Shown: positions 1 to 7,219 of the stretch, piece after piece
Numbering within the stretch: position 1 is the stretch's first letter
Layout: the number at the start of each line of letters is the position of its first letter
Origin: Pseudomonadota bacterium
GTDB lineage: Bacteria > Pseudomonadota > Alphaproteobacteria > Rhizobiales > Rhizobiaceae
Length of the DNA stretch: 8,603 nucleotides
Direction: 5' to 3'
Assembly (NCBI GenBank): GCA_023451915.1
Contig: JAEXXS010000111.1
Location: 1-8,603 of the forward strand
The notes under the pieces: model-generated
Told to the model about the DNA's origin: nothing
The model's input: only the letters and a program-made list of their open reading frames with translations
Database searches by the model: none
Translations under genes and position numbers: made by a program

Positions 1-1850
1 CGCACGAAGGCGATAAAACCCATTAAAACAAAGGGTAACGCCAGCAACTTGAATCGCGTTGTGAACAAAACCGCAATCACGAGCGCTATCGTCCATAGAG
101 CGAGCGCTGCCATCGGCATTGCTCCGGGATTACCGTCAGGGGACCAGGATGCAATGATGCTTGCAAGGGCGCGGACAATCCAGATACCTGACCCCGCGAC
201 TGTCAGAGGCAACCAGTCAAGGCAGAGCGGCATCAGCACAAGCCCCAGAACCGCGAATGGCATGACCAGAGTGGCGATCACCGGATCGGCCAGCACATTG
301 CCAATCAGCCCGAATGGTGCGGTATTGTTGAAATGGTAGGCGGCGAAGATACCGCTCGCAATGCCTGCGACCAATGATGTTCCGGCGGCGGTGGCGGCTG
401 ATCTCAGTATCTTCGATGGTAATCCAACTGCCGGCGAAGCTGCACGCTTCTCCACGTCCTGCAATTTTTTGGTTTTGCGCCCTCCCCACCATGCATAGCC
501 AGCAATCAGAGCCGCCGTTGCCGAATAGGACATCTGGAAGCTCGGCCCAAGTATTTCATGCGGTGAGATTGCGATCGTCACCATTCCAGCAATTGCCACA
601 TTGCGCATGCTGAGGGCCGCGCGGTCAAACAACAAGGCGCTGAGCATGACGGCGATCATCACATAGCTGCGCTGCGCTGCCACATCAGCACCCGACATGG
701 CGAGATAAAATGTGCAGCTTAAGAGCGACAGGAAAGCGGCATATTTTTTGACCGGATGCCGGACACTGAATGCTGGAAAAAGTGCAAAGGCAGACCGCAA
801 AACAAACATGACGACACCCGCCGCCAGCGCCATATGCAGACCTGATATGGAGAGAATATGCGCCAGCCCGGCTTTGCGCAGATTTTCGTTGGTCTCTTCG
901 CTGATACCGCCGCGCGTTCCGGCAATCAATGCGGCGGTGACATTGCCGTCTTCGCCGCCAATCACTTCCTCGACCCGCTCGGAAACGCGCACGCGGAGCA
1001 AGGCGATCCATTCGCTGATTTCCGCCAACAGGCTTGTCTGCAGCGGGACATCTGCCGTCTTTGGATTGCCAAGAAAGAACCCGTTTGCCCCAATGCCATT
1101 GAAATAGGCGTGAAAAGAAAAATCATAATTGCCCGGACGCACGGGGCCGGAAGGCACCCGCAGTCGCGCAAAGCCGGTTAATCCCCCGCCAATTGATGTA
1201 TCCGCCGGTATATCGCGGGCATTGATACGAATGCGCGTGGGTGCAAAGCGCAGTTTTGGGCGTTCTGTCGACAACAGATCGAGGGTAATGCGCCAGCTTC
1301 CATTATCCTGCGCGTCGAGCGCGATAACCCGGCCAGTCACACGCGTCGACACATCGGAACCGAGCATCGGCGTCGCGATGCGTTCGGTTTCCCATTTTCC
1401 GCTGGCAAGACCAAGCTGGAAAGCGAGCAGCAGTGTCAGTACCTGCCCTGCAAAGAAATGCTTCCGCGCCAGCGTGCGAACGATAAAAAGCCCAGCGAGC
1501 AGAGCCAGAATGGGCGTCCAATCTGGTTCAAACGACAGGGTAAAATAGACAATCGCGCCGAGGCCGCTGAAAATCGGAATCAGCAGAAAGAAAATTCCCC
1601 GCGCCGTTTCCAAATCAACCGCTTCGGCAAAGGCAATGGGAACGTGCTGGACGAGACTTTTGGCGCGGCTGCGCCCGTCATCCGGTTTCGGAACAGGCAG
1701 ATTGCGTTCGTCGTTTTCGTCAGGCGCAATGGACGGTTCGGGCCAAGGTTCGGGGAGATAAGAGCGCGTCAAACCATCGGGCAGGCTTTTGACAAGCGCC
1801 CGCTCGTTGGCCTCCTCGAAGGCCTTGGCCATATCACCTATGCGCGTCAT
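1..1850 (-). CDS. comEC: ComEC/Rec2-family DNA internalisation channel protein (N-terminal 616 codons, runs off left edge)
   Basis: Translating the minus strand from an ATG at 1850 gives an uninterrupted frame to base 1, so the gene is intact here but cut by the window. ComEC is an inner-membrane protein that carries single-stranded DNA into the cytoplasm during natural transformation. Visible parts in order: a hydrophilic, Pro/Glu-rich cytoplasmic N-terminus (about residues 1-84); hydrophobic helices near 86-104, 110-124 and 132-148; a soluble OB-like DUF4131 region (about 166-262) ending in the phrase RPGNYDFSFHAYFNGIGANG; then the polytopic Competence domain, with the family signature HILSISGLH at 331-339 and many further membrane segments. 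Any C-terminal metallo-beta-lactamase-like domain would lie beyond the left edge. The start is the first ATG of the frame; the purine-rich AGGCGGGGG just before it is a passable ribosome binding site, and no upstream in-frame stop was found close by, so a TTG start further up is possible. It is divergent from gltX. Confidence 0.93.
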   Translation of the reverse strand, partial: MTRIGDMAKAFEEANERALVKSLPDGLTRSYLPEPWPEPSIAPDENDERNLPVPKPDDGRSRAKSLVQHVPIAFAEAVDLETARGIFFLLIPIFSGLGAIVYFTLSFEPDWTPILALLAGLFIVRTLARKHFFAGQVLTLLLAFQLGLASGKWETERIATPMLGSDVSTRVTGRVIALDAQDNGSWRITLDLLSTERPKLRFAPTRIRINARDIPADTSIGGGLTGFARLRVPSGPVRPGNYDFSFHAYFNGIGANGFFLGNPKTADVPLQTSLLAEISEWIALLRVRVSERVEEVIGGEDGNVTAALIAGTRGGISEETNENLRKAGLAHILSISGLHMALAAGVVMFVLRSAFALFPAFSVRHPVKKYAAFLSLLSCTFYLAMSGADVAAQRSYVMIAVMLSALLFDRAALSMRNVAIAGMVTIAISPHEILGPSFQMSYSATAALIAGYAWWGGRKTKKLQDVEKRAASPAVGLPSKILRSAATAAGTSLVAGIASGIFAAYHFNNTAPFGLIGNVLADPVIATLVMPFAVLGLVLMPLCLDWLPLTVAGSGIWIVRALASIIASWSPDGNPGAMPMAALALWTIALVIAVLFTTRFKLLALPFVLMGFIAFV

Positions 1851-1884
1851 GCCCCCGCCTGACTGCAAAAAAGGTCTTTTTGTC

Positions 1885-1912
1885 GAAATACCCCAAAAGA
1901 ACAATGCCGCAA
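1885..1912 (-). promoter_or_regulatory. Candidate sigma-70 promoter for comEC
   Basis: Read on the minus strand, a TTGCGG box (plus positions 1907-1912) is followed after 16 bp by TATTTC (plus 1885-1890). This resembles the alphaproteobacterial CTTGAC/CTATAT type. Transcription would begin near 1878, giving a leader of about 28 nt before the comEC ATG. The call rests on motif similarity and position only. Confidence 0.35.
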
Positions 1913-1935
1913 GGAGGCGAAACAAACGCGAAGCC

Positions 1936-1963
1936 CTTGCGCACATTGCTGCCTATGCTACAT
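1936..1963 (+). promoter_or_regulatory. Candidate distal gltX promoter
   Basis: CTTGCG (1936-1941) and CTACAT (1958-1963) are separated by 16 bp and match the alphaproteobacterial housekeeping pattern at 4 and 5 of 6 bases. A transcript starting near 1970 would have a leader of about 135 nt. It competes with the extended -10 candidate at 1991-1999; the sequence alone does not decide which is used. Confidence 0.3.
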
Positions 1964-1990
1964 GAACGCCAGTCGAAATCGAGAGGGTTT

Positions 1991-1999
1991 TGTTATAGA
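1991..1999 (+). promoter_or_regulatory. Candidate extended -10 promoter for gltX
   Basis: TG-T-TATAGA is an extended -10 element (TG dinucleotide one base before a TATAAT-like hexamer). There is no good -35 box at the right distance, which extended -10 promoters can tolerate. Transcription would start near 2006, about 100 nt before the gltX ATG. Confidence 0.3.
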
Positions 2000-2043
2000 A
2001 ATCCTCGCTCTCGCTCTTTGGCCGCGAGTATCAGAATTCAGTT

Positions 2044-2089
2044 TTGCGCCCCTGCCCCGGCAATTGCCGCTGTCTTGACGGGCGCGCAA
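2044..2089 (+). promoter_or_regulatory. Inverted-repeat structure in the gltX leader
   Basis: TTGCGC (2044-2049) can pair with GCGCAA (2084-2089), and within that arm pair lies a perfect 12-bp palindrome, CGGCAATTGCCG (2058-2069). The structure ends just before the gltX ribosome binding site. It could be an operator (the palindrome is DNA-symmetric) or an RNA fold, or simply chance in GC-rich sequence. No known riboswitch or leader family is recognised. Confidence 0.25.
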
Positions 2090-2093
2090 TAAA

Positions 2094-2099
2094 GTGGAG
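2094..2099 (+). promoter_or_regulatory. Ribosome binding site of gltX
   Basis: GTGGAG lies 5 nt before the ATG at 2105. It supports that ATG as the start, which also matches the family N-terminus (the HIGH-class motif begins 18 residues in). Confidence 0.65.
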
Positions 2100-2104
2100 C
2101 TACC

Positions 2105-3526
2105 ATGTCGAAACCGGTCGTCACCCGTTTTGCCCCTTCGCCCACGGGTTATCTTCATATCGGCGGAGCCCGCACAGCCCTGTTCAACTGGCTTTATGCC
2201 AAGCACACGGGCGGCAAGATGCTGCTGCGCATTGAAGACACCGACCGCGAACGTTCCACCGATGCCGCCACCGCCGCCATTCTCGACGGGCTGACCTGGC
2301 TTGGTCTCGATTGGGAAGGTGACCCAATCTCACAGTTCGAGCGCGCTCCGCGTCACCGGGAAGTCGCCGAAGAACTCGTCGCCCTCGGCAAAGCCTATTA
2401 CTGCTACACGACGCCGGAAGAGCTGGAAGAAATGCGCGAGAAGGCGCGTGCCGAAGGCCGCCCGCCGCGTTACGATGGCCGCTGGCGCGACCGCGACCCG
2501 TCCGAAGCGCCTGCAGGCGTGAAGCCAGTCATCCGCATCAAGGCGCCGCAGGAGGGCGAAACACTTGTGCGCGACGCCGTACAGGGCGATGTGCGTTTCC
2601 CCAACAAGGATCTCGATGATTTCATCATTCTGCGTTCCGACGGCACACCGACCTATATGCACGCGGTCGTTGTGGACGACCACGATATGGGCGTCACGCA
2701 CATTATCCGTGGCGACGATCATCTGACGAACGCCGCCCGCCAGACCGTGATCTATGACGCCATGGGCTGGGATGTGCCGCAGATGTCGCATATTCCACTG
2801 ATCCACGGCGCGGATGGCGCAAAGCTCTCCAAGCGTCATGGCGCTCTGGGCGTCGATGCCTACCGTGCCATGGGCTACCTCCCGGCGGCGCTCCGCAACT
2901 ATCTCGTGCGCCTTGGCTGGAGCCATGGCGACGACGAAATCATGTCGACCGAACAGATGATCGAATGGTTCGACGTAAAGGACATCAACAAGGGCGCTGC
3001 CCGCTTCGACTTCCAGAAACTCGAAGCGATCAACGGCCTTTATATGCGTAACAGCGACGACAAGGCACTGTTCGACGCCCTCGTGGCTGTCTTGCCGGAA
3101 ATCGAAGGCGGCAAGGAACTGGCCGCAGCCCTCGACGACAAGCGCAGCGCGCAGCTCCTCACGGCCATGTCGGGCCTCAAGGAGCGCGCCAAGACGCTCG
3201 TTGAGCTGGCAGATGGCGCAAAGTTCATCTTTGCCGCCCGTCCGCTCGATCTCGACGAAAGGGCAGCCTCGCTTCTCAACGAAGAAGGCCGCGCGGTTTT
3301 GAAATCCGTGCTGCCAGATCTGGAAGCCGCGGGAGACTGGACCATTGAATCACTCGATGCAGTGGTTCGCGCCCACGCAGAGAAAACCGGATTGAAACTG
3401 GGTAAGATTGCGCAACCGCTGCGTGCCGCCCTGACCGGTCGCGCTACCTCACCGGGCGTCTTTGATGTGCTTTTTGTGCTGGGCCGCGAAGAGTCTTTGG
3501 GCCGTATTCGCGATCAAATCGGTTAA
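2105..3526 (+). CDS. gltX: Glutamate--tRNA ligase (glutamyl-tRNA synthetase)
   Basis: This cytoplasmic class I aminoacyl-tRNA synthetase (473 aa, normal length) attaches glutamate to tRNA-Glu using ATP. The N-terminal Rossmann domain opens with [19 protein letters not shown], carrying the HIGH-class motif at 18-21. The [10 protein letters not shown] block follows at 42-51, and the KMSKS-class loop is KLSKR at 240-244. The helical C-terminal half is the anticodon-binding region. Three of the four zinc ligands known in E. coli GluRS are absent: C100 matches the first, but the others are T102, W127 and D129. Alphaproteobacterial GluRS enzymes are generally non-discriminating and also charge tRNA-Gln for GatCAB amidation; that is family knowledge, not visible here. 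Many Brucellaceae carry two gltX copies, and 473 aa fits my memory of the one called gltX2. It is divergent from comEC and followed by gltA on the same strand after 227 bp with no clear terminator between them. Confidence 0.97.
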   Translation: MSKPVVTRFAPSPTGYLHIGGARTALFNWLYAKHTGGKMLLRIEDTDRERSTDAATAAILDGLTWLGLDWEGDPISQFERAPRHREVAEELVALGKAYYCYTTPEELEEMREKARAEGRPPRYDGRWRDRDPSEAPAGVKPVIRIKAPQEGETLVRDAVQGDVRFPNKDLDDFIILRSDGTPTYMHAVVVDDHDMGVTHIIRGDDHLTNAARQTVIYDAMGWDVPQMSHIPLIHGADGAKLSKRHGALGVDAYRAMGYLPAALRNYLVRLGWSHGDDEIMSTEQMIEWFDVKDINKGAARFDFQKLEAINGLYMRNSDDKALFDALVAVLPEIEGGKELAAALDDKRSAQLLTAMSGLKERAKTLVELADGAKFIFAARPLDLDERAASLLNEEGRAVLKSVLPDLEAAGDWTIESLDAVVRAHAEKTGLKLGKIAQPLRAALTGRATSPGVFDVLFVLGREESLGRIRDQIG

Positions 3527-3608
3527 GGTGCTATCATTCACGCTGACGTGACGTAGCTTGCTTAAATAGTTCAAATTTCGCATTGCATCACGGACGGTTT
3601 GGGATAGT

Positions 3609-3636
3609 TTGGCGATCAAAATCGTAGCCATAATGC
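3609..3636 (+). promoter_or_regulatory. Candidate gltA promoter
   Basis: TTGGCG (3609-3614) and TAATGC (3631-3636) are spaced by 16 bp, a fair sigma-70-type match. Transcription would start near 3643, immediately before the 3646-3673 hairpin, giving gltA a leader of about 110 nt. This is inferred from motifs only. Confidence 0.4.
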
Positions 3637-3645
3637 GTTAAAAAT

Positions 3646-3673
3646 CGGGCATCCCACGGTTTTGGGACGCCCG
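3646..3673 (-). terminator. Stem-loop in gltX-gltA gap: minus-strand terminator-like hairpin or gltA leader hairpin
   Basis: CGGGC-A-TCCCA (3646-3656) pairs with TGGGA-C-GCCCG (3663-3673): an 11-position stem with one A/C mismatch and a 6-nt loop. On the plus strand no T-run follows, so it is not a standard terminator for gltX. On the minus strand the stem is followed at once by ATTTTTAA, the classic rho-independent layout, yet no minus-strand gene lies upstream of it. It may instead act as a 5' hairpin of the gltA transcript. The strand given is that of the T-run. Confidence 0.4.
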
Positions 3674-3713
3674 CCAAGAGATACAAGACAAGTTATAGCA
3701 GCGAATGCAATTC

Positions 3714-3730
3714 TGCCGCCCATGGCGGCA
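3714..3730. repeat. Perfect inverted repeat upstream of gltA
   Basis: TGCCGCC (3714-3720) and GGCGGCA (3724-3730) are perfect inverted copies separated by CAT. The element ends 11 nt before the gltA ribosome binding site and 23 nt before the chosen ATG, so it is positioned either as a protein operator or as an RNA hairpin able to affect initiation. A second hairpin (3646-3673) lies upstream in the same leader. Confidence 0.5.
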
Positions 3731-3741
3731 AAGTGGACATG

Positions 3742-3747
3742 AAAGGA
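3742..3747 (+). promoter_or_regulatory. Ribosome binding site deciding the gltA start
   Basis: AAAGGA sits 6 nt before the ATG at 3754 but only 3 nt before the ATG at 3751, so it favours 3754. In-frame starts further up (GTG at 3733, ATG at 3739) would have to use weaker sequence and would add residues not usual in the family. Confidence 0.55.
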
Positions 3748-3753
3748 AACATG

Positions 3754-5046
3754 ATGTCAGCTAAGACAGCCAGCTTTACTCTCGACGGCAATACGTTCGA
3801 TCTGCCTGTGCGACAAGGCACTGTCGGGCCGGACGTCGTCGATATTGGTCCGCTTTACAAGAATTCGCATGCGTTCACCTACGATCCGGGTTTCACCTCG
3901 ACGGCTTCGTGCGAGTCCAAGATCACCTATATCGATGGCGACGAAGGCACCCTGCTCTATCGCGGCTATCCGATCGACCAGCTCGCCGAGCATGGCGACT
4001 TTCTCGAAACCTGCTACCTGCTGCTTTACGGTGAACTGCCGACGGCAACCCAGAAGGCCGATTTCGATTATCGCGTGACCCGTCACACGATGATCCACGA
4101 ACAGATGACGCGCTTCTTCACCGGCTTCCGCCGCGATGCGCATCCGATGGCTGTGATGGTTGGCTGCGTTGGCGCCATGTCCGCCTTCTACCACGACTCG
4201 ACCGACATTACCGATCCGCATCAGCGCATGGTCGCTTCGATCCGCCTGATCGCCAAGGTGCCGACGCTCGCCGCAATGGCCTATAAGTACCATATCGGCC
4301 AGCCATTCATGTATCCGAAGAACGATCTCGATTTCGCATCGAACTTCCTGCACATGTGCTTTGGCGTTCCTTGCGAAGATTACAAGGTCAATCCGGTTCT
4401 GGCCCGCGCCATGGACCGCATCTTCATCCTGCATGCCGATCATGAGCAGAATGCGTCGACCTCGACCGTGCGTCTTGCCGGTTCGTCAGGCGCCAACCCA
4501 TTCGCCTGTATCGCAGCTGGCGTTGCCTGCCTCTGGGGTCCTGCCCATGGCGGTGCAAATGAAGCCGCGCTCAACATGCTGGCCGAAATCGGCTCGGTGG
4601 ATCGCATTCCGGAATTCGTTGCTCGCGCCAAGGACAAGAACGATCCGTTCCGCCTGATGGGCTTCGGTCACCGCGTCTACAAGAACTACGATCCACGCGC
4701 CAAGATCATGCAGAAGACCTGCCATGAAGTGCTGGGCGAACTGGGCATCAAGGACGATCCGTTGCTCGACGTTGCAATGGAACTGGAAAAGATCGCCCTG
4801 ACGGACGAGTATTTCATCGAGAAGAAGCTCTATCCGAATATCGACTTCTACTCTGGCATCACGCTGAAGGCTCTCGGCTTCCCGACCGAAATGTTCACGG
4901 TTCTCTTTGCACTCGCCCGCACCGTCGGCTGGGTCGCACAGTGGAAGGAAATGATCGAAGATCCGCAGCAGAAGATCGGCCGTCCGCGCCAGCTCTACAC
5001 GGGCGCTACGGAACGCGACTACGTGCCGGTTGCAAAGCGCAAATAA
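3754..5046 (+). CDS. gltA: Citrate synthase
   Basis: Condenses acetyl-CoA with oxaloacetate to citrate, the entry step of the TCA cycle, in the cytoplasm. From the ATG at 3754 the protein is 430 aa, the usual size of the Gram-negative hexameric (type II) enzyme with its N-terminal beta-rich domain. Catalytic residues are all present: H265 in [10 protein letters not shown]306 in GFGHRVYKN and D364 in NIDFYSGI, corresponding to E. coli H264, H305 and D362. C207 in VPCED matches E. coli Cys206, the reactive cysteine associated with NADH inhibition, so NADH control is plausible. Four in-frame starts are clustered (GTG 3733, ATG 3739, 3751, 3754); 3754 has the best-spaced ribosome binding site and fits homologue length. 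The leader holds two inverted repeats. A strong terminator follows the stop by about 21 nt, and the next gene (lpxB) is convergent. Confidence 0.97.
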   Translation: MSAKTASFTLDGNTFDLPVRQGTVGPDVVDIGPLYKNSHAFTYDPGFTSTASCESKITYIDGDEGTLLYRGYPIDQLAEHGDFLETCYLLLYGELPTATQKADFDYRVTRHTMIHEQMTRFFTGFRRDAHPMAVMVGCVGAMSAFYHDSTDITDPHQRMVASIRLIAKVPTLAAMAYKYHIGQPFMYPKNDLDFASNFLHMCFGVPCEDYKVNPVLARAMDRIFILHADHEQNASTSTVRLAGSSGANPFACIAAGVACLWGPAHGGANEAALNMLAEIGSVDRIPEFVARAKDKNDPFRLMGFGHRVYKNYDPRAKIMQKTCHEVLGELGIKDDPLLDVAMELEKIALTDEYFIEKKLYPNIDFYSGITLKALGFPTEMFTVLFALARTVGWVAQWKEMIEDPQQKIGRPRQLYTGATERDYVPVAKRK

Positions 5047-5067
5047 GCGCGGCAAACGCTGAAAATA

Positions 5068-5104
5068 AAACCCCGGTTGCCAGTGGCGACCGGGGTTTCT
5101 TTTT
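5068..5104 (+). terminator. Rho-independent terminator of gltA, probably bidirectional
   Basis: AAACCCCGGT (5068-5077) pairs perfectly with ACCGGGGTTT (5089-5098); the stem continues inward through a T-G wobble and three more pairs to an AGT loop. CTTTTT follows (5099-5104). It lies about 21 nt after the gltA stop. An A-rich stretch (5062-5070) on the other side supplies a T-run on the minus strand, so it can also end the lpx operon transcript, whose last stop codon is at 5137-5139. Confidence 0.93.
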
Positions 5105-5136
5105 ATCCGTAGCGGTTCCCGTATTGACGAAGCCGC

Positions 5137-6324
5137 TTAGCCCTTGCGACCGCTTTCGATAACATCCAGCAGAACCCGTGCGCCGATCTCGCCGGAAGGC
5201 CGCTCTGTCGACATGACCGAAGCAACCGCGTCAAAACCATCCAACTGCGCCTGACGCGCAGAACCGGGGCGCATCAGGCGCTCCACATTGCGGGCCAACA
5301 TCCCCGGCCGCACGAATTCATTGAAGAATTCCGGCACCACCGGTTCATCGGCAATGATGTTGGGCAGCGCCGCACTCCAGATGGTGATCTTGGGCACCAG
5401 AAATTTTCGCGCAAACCAGTCCGCCTTGTAGGAAAGCACGCTTGGAATGCGCGACAGCGCCAGTTCCAGCGAAACGGTGCCGGAAGCGGCAAGCGCAGCG
5501 TCGGCCCGTGCAAAGGCCTTCCACTTCTCCTCATCACCGACAACGATCAGCGGTTTTACCGCCCACTCGCGCGACAGTTCGCGCACCATGGCCTCGATAC
5601 GCGGCAAGGTGGGCAGAACAACCTCAAGCTTTTCAACCCGTGACGAAAGCTCCTCGACCGCCTTACCGAACGGCTCCATCAGCATCTGGATTTCCGTGCG
5701 ACGTGACCCCGGCAGAAGCAATAGCGTATGTTTTCCGGCTTCCGATCTTTGCGGTTCCAGCGCCAGCTGCGCAGCACGCGTTTCCAGTATCGGCGCATAA
5801 CTCGACAGGCGATGCCCGACATAAGTCGACAGGGGGCCATTCAGCCGCTCCATCACGTCAACCTCGAACGGCAACACCGTGAGCACGTGGTCGACATAGG
5901 CGCGCATGGCGCGTGCGCGCTGAGGACGCCAGGCCCAGACGCTGGGAGCGATATATTTGACGATTGGAATGGAAGGATCGGCTGCCCTGATCTTCTTCGC
6001 CACGCGATGGGTGAAATCAGGGCTATCGATCAGCAGAACACAATCCGGTTTTTCCGCCACGATCTGCCGTGCCGTCTGCCGGATACGCAGTATCAGTCCC
6101 GGAAGGTTCCTGATGATCGCGCCAAGCCCCATGAGAGCGATTTCGTGCGGATCGAAGAAGGTTTTCAGGCCACGCGCAGCCAGATGGTCGCCACCGACAC
6201 CAACGAGATCGACCAGTCTGTCGGTCTGATGACGCAAAGCGTCGATCAAATCTGCACCGAGAAGATCGCCGGATTCTTCACCGGCCACGATTGCTATTTT
6301 CAATGGCCGGCTGGTGTTACTCAA
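5137..6324 (-). CDS. lpxB: Lipid-A-disaccharide synthase
   Basis: A GT19-family glycosyltransferase (395 aa, normal length) acting at the cytoplasmic face of the inner membrane. It joins UDP-2,3-diacylglucosamine and lipid X to form the beta-1,6-linked lipid A disaccharide 1-phosphate, releasing UDP. Family motifs in order: GEESGDLLGA at 15-24, LIDSPDF at 98-104, KYIAPSVWAWRP at 123-134, the LLPGSR nucleotide-binding turn at 203-208, ASGTVSLE at 280-287 and LPNIIADEPVVPEFF at 320-334. The start codon is TTG at 6324, one base after the lpxI stop, with AAGGA 8 nt upstream; no ATG alternative exists near the conserved N-terminus. It is the last gene of the lpxD-fabZ-lpxA-lpxI-lpxB run and converges on gltA. 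Translation is probably coupled to lpxI. Confidence 0.96.
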   Translation of the reverse strand: MSNTSRPLKIAIVAGEESGDLLGADLIDALRHQTDRLVDLVGVGGDHLAARGLKTFFDPHEIALMGLGAIIRNLPGLILRIRQTARQIVAEKPDCVLLIDSPDFTHRVAKKIRAADPSIPIVKYIAPSVWAWRPQRARAMRAYVDHVLTVLPFEVDVMERLNGPLSTYVGHRLSSYAPILETRAAQLALEPQRSEAGKHTLLLLPGSRRTEIQMLMEPFGKAVEELSSRVEKLEVVLPTLPRIEAMVRELSREWAVKPLIVVGDEEKWKAFARADAALAASGTVSLELALSRIPSVLSYKADWFARKFLVPKITIWSAALPNIIADEPVVPEFFNEFVRPGMLARNVERLMRPGSARQAQLDGFDAVASVMSTERPSGEIGARVLLDVIESGRKG

Positions 6325-6325
6325 G

Positions 6326-7219
6326 TTAAGCGTCCTTTTTGTCCCGACTGATCGTCTCTATGAAGAGACCGCTTTCATTGGCCGCTGCGATGGTTTCGCC
6401 GAAGCCCAGGATAAATGTGCGCCCCGCCTCAATCGCAATTCCCGCGAGACCGGCCCGATTGGCGTTCAGCACGGTGGAAATGCCGATGGCTGGCAAATCC
6501 GCCCGCTCATCCTGACGAGGTTTGGACATTTTCACAAGGACCCCGCCGCGCTTGGGGATACGCCCGGCTTCACGCAGCTCACGAACACGCTCGATCATCA
6601 GATCGGTGCCTTCTGCGCCTTCGAGCGCCACGACACGTCCGCCGACCGCGACAGCGCCCTGCCCGATGTCGAGATCACCAAGCCGCAAAGCCGATTCCAT
6701 AGCCAGCTTAATATTCGCGCTTTCACGCGCATCGGGCGCAACCTTGGTGAGAATACGCGCAGGTGACGGAGACAGAAGATCGGGCACAACCTCATGTGCG
6801 CCGACGACCTTGAAGCCGAATGATTCGAGCAGGCCGATAAAGGCACGCAGCAGGGCATCGTCGCCCTGCCCCAGCGCCCGCAGCACATAGGGAATGCCCC
6901 GCAATGTCGGCCAGTCGAGCTTCAAATCGCCGAGTTGCGGCCTGCTGCGCACGCCGCCTGCGAGAACAACATGCGAAACGCCAGCCGCTTTCATGGAGCG
7001 AACAAGCTTCGCGAATTCGACCGTCGAAATTTCCTGATGCTCGTAATTATAGAGCGCCCGGTCAGCTTCTTCACGCAAGGGAACGATGAAGGGGGGAGTG
7101 CCAGCACTCTGAAGCGCCTCGGCCACAGCAATAGGCAACAGGCCGTTGCCCGCAATAATACCGACACGCCCGCCTTCAATAGGCGGACGCGCCAAAGTCT
7201 CAACTTTCGTCGCTGTCAT
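6326..7219 (-). CDS. lpxI: UDP-2,3-diacylglucosamine pyrophosphatase LpxI (DUF1009 family)
   Basis: Hydrolyses UDP-2,3-diacylglucosamine to lipid X and UMP, the fourth step of lipid A synthesis; LpxI replaces the unrelated LpxH in most alphaproteobacteria. The 297-aa product shows the N-terminal LpxI domain (VGIIAGNGLLP at 19-29, LAGGVRSRP at 86-94), the linker motif GQGDDALLR at 117-125, and the C-terminal catalytic domain with LDIGQGAVAVGG (183-194), EGTDLMIERV (203-212) and the signature KMSKPRQDERADLPAIG (230-246). The start is ATG at 7219, chosen because GGAG stands 6 nt upstream and the protein then matches family length. A TTG at 7294 would add 25 unconserved residues deep inside lpxA. 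The gene overlaps the end of lpxA by 20 nt and stops one base before the lpxB start, both signs of coupled translation. Confidence 0.95.
   Translation of the reverse strand: MTATKVETLARPPIEGGRVGIIAGNGLLPIAVAEALQSAGTPPFIVPLREEADRALYNYEHQEISTVEFAKLVRSMKAAGVSHVVLAGGVRSRPQLGDLKLDWPTLRGIPYVLRALGQGDDALLRAFIGLLESFGFKVVGAHEVVPDLLSPSPARILTKVAPDARESANIKLAMESALRLGDLDIGQGAVAVGGRVVALEGAEGTDLMIERVRELREAGRIPKRGGVLVKMSKPRQDERADLPAIGISTVLNANRAGLAGIAIEAGRTFILGFGETIAAANESGLFIETISRDKKDA
6333..6337 (-). promoter_or_regulatory. Ribosome binding site for the TTG start of lpxB
   Basis: AAGGA on the minus strand, within the last codons of lpxI, stands 8 nt before the TTG at 6324. It supports use of this non-ATG start, since no ATG occurs near the conserved N-terminus. 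Confidence 0.6.

Noticed and set aside
1..1850. comEC as a broken gene, since only short minus-strand frames with both ends are apparent here
   Set aside because: Direct translation from ATG 1850 is continuous to base 1; the frame simply has no stop inside the window.
2074..2079. Perfect CTTGAC box just upstream of gltX as a promoter
   Set aside because: A 17-bp spacing would put the -10 box on the ribosome binding site and start codon (GAGCTA at 2097-2102), which does not resemble a -10 and would leave no leader.
2330..2926. 198-codon minus-strand open frame inside gltX
   Set aside because: Antisense shadow of gltX with a low-complexity Arg/Val/His-rich translation and no recognisable domain.
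3538..3551. Small hairpin TCACG-CTGA-CGTGA after gltX as its terminator
   Set aside because: The stem is only 5 bp and no T-run follows.
3449..3631. 60-codon minus-strand frame spanning the gltX end and the gap
   Set aside because: Half of it is antisense to gltX, no family is recognised, and the terminator-like hairpin lies upstream of it rather than after it, so a transcript ending at the hairpin would not cover it.
3757..5055. Two long minus-strand open frames (228 and 189 codons) opposite gltA
   Set aside because: They are antisense shadows produced by the biased codon use of gltA; the gltA frame has all catalytic residues and the expected length.
5728..6351. 207-codon plus-strand open frame opposite lpxB
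   Set aside because: Antisense to the conserved lpxB coding region, with no recognisable motif and no upstream signals.
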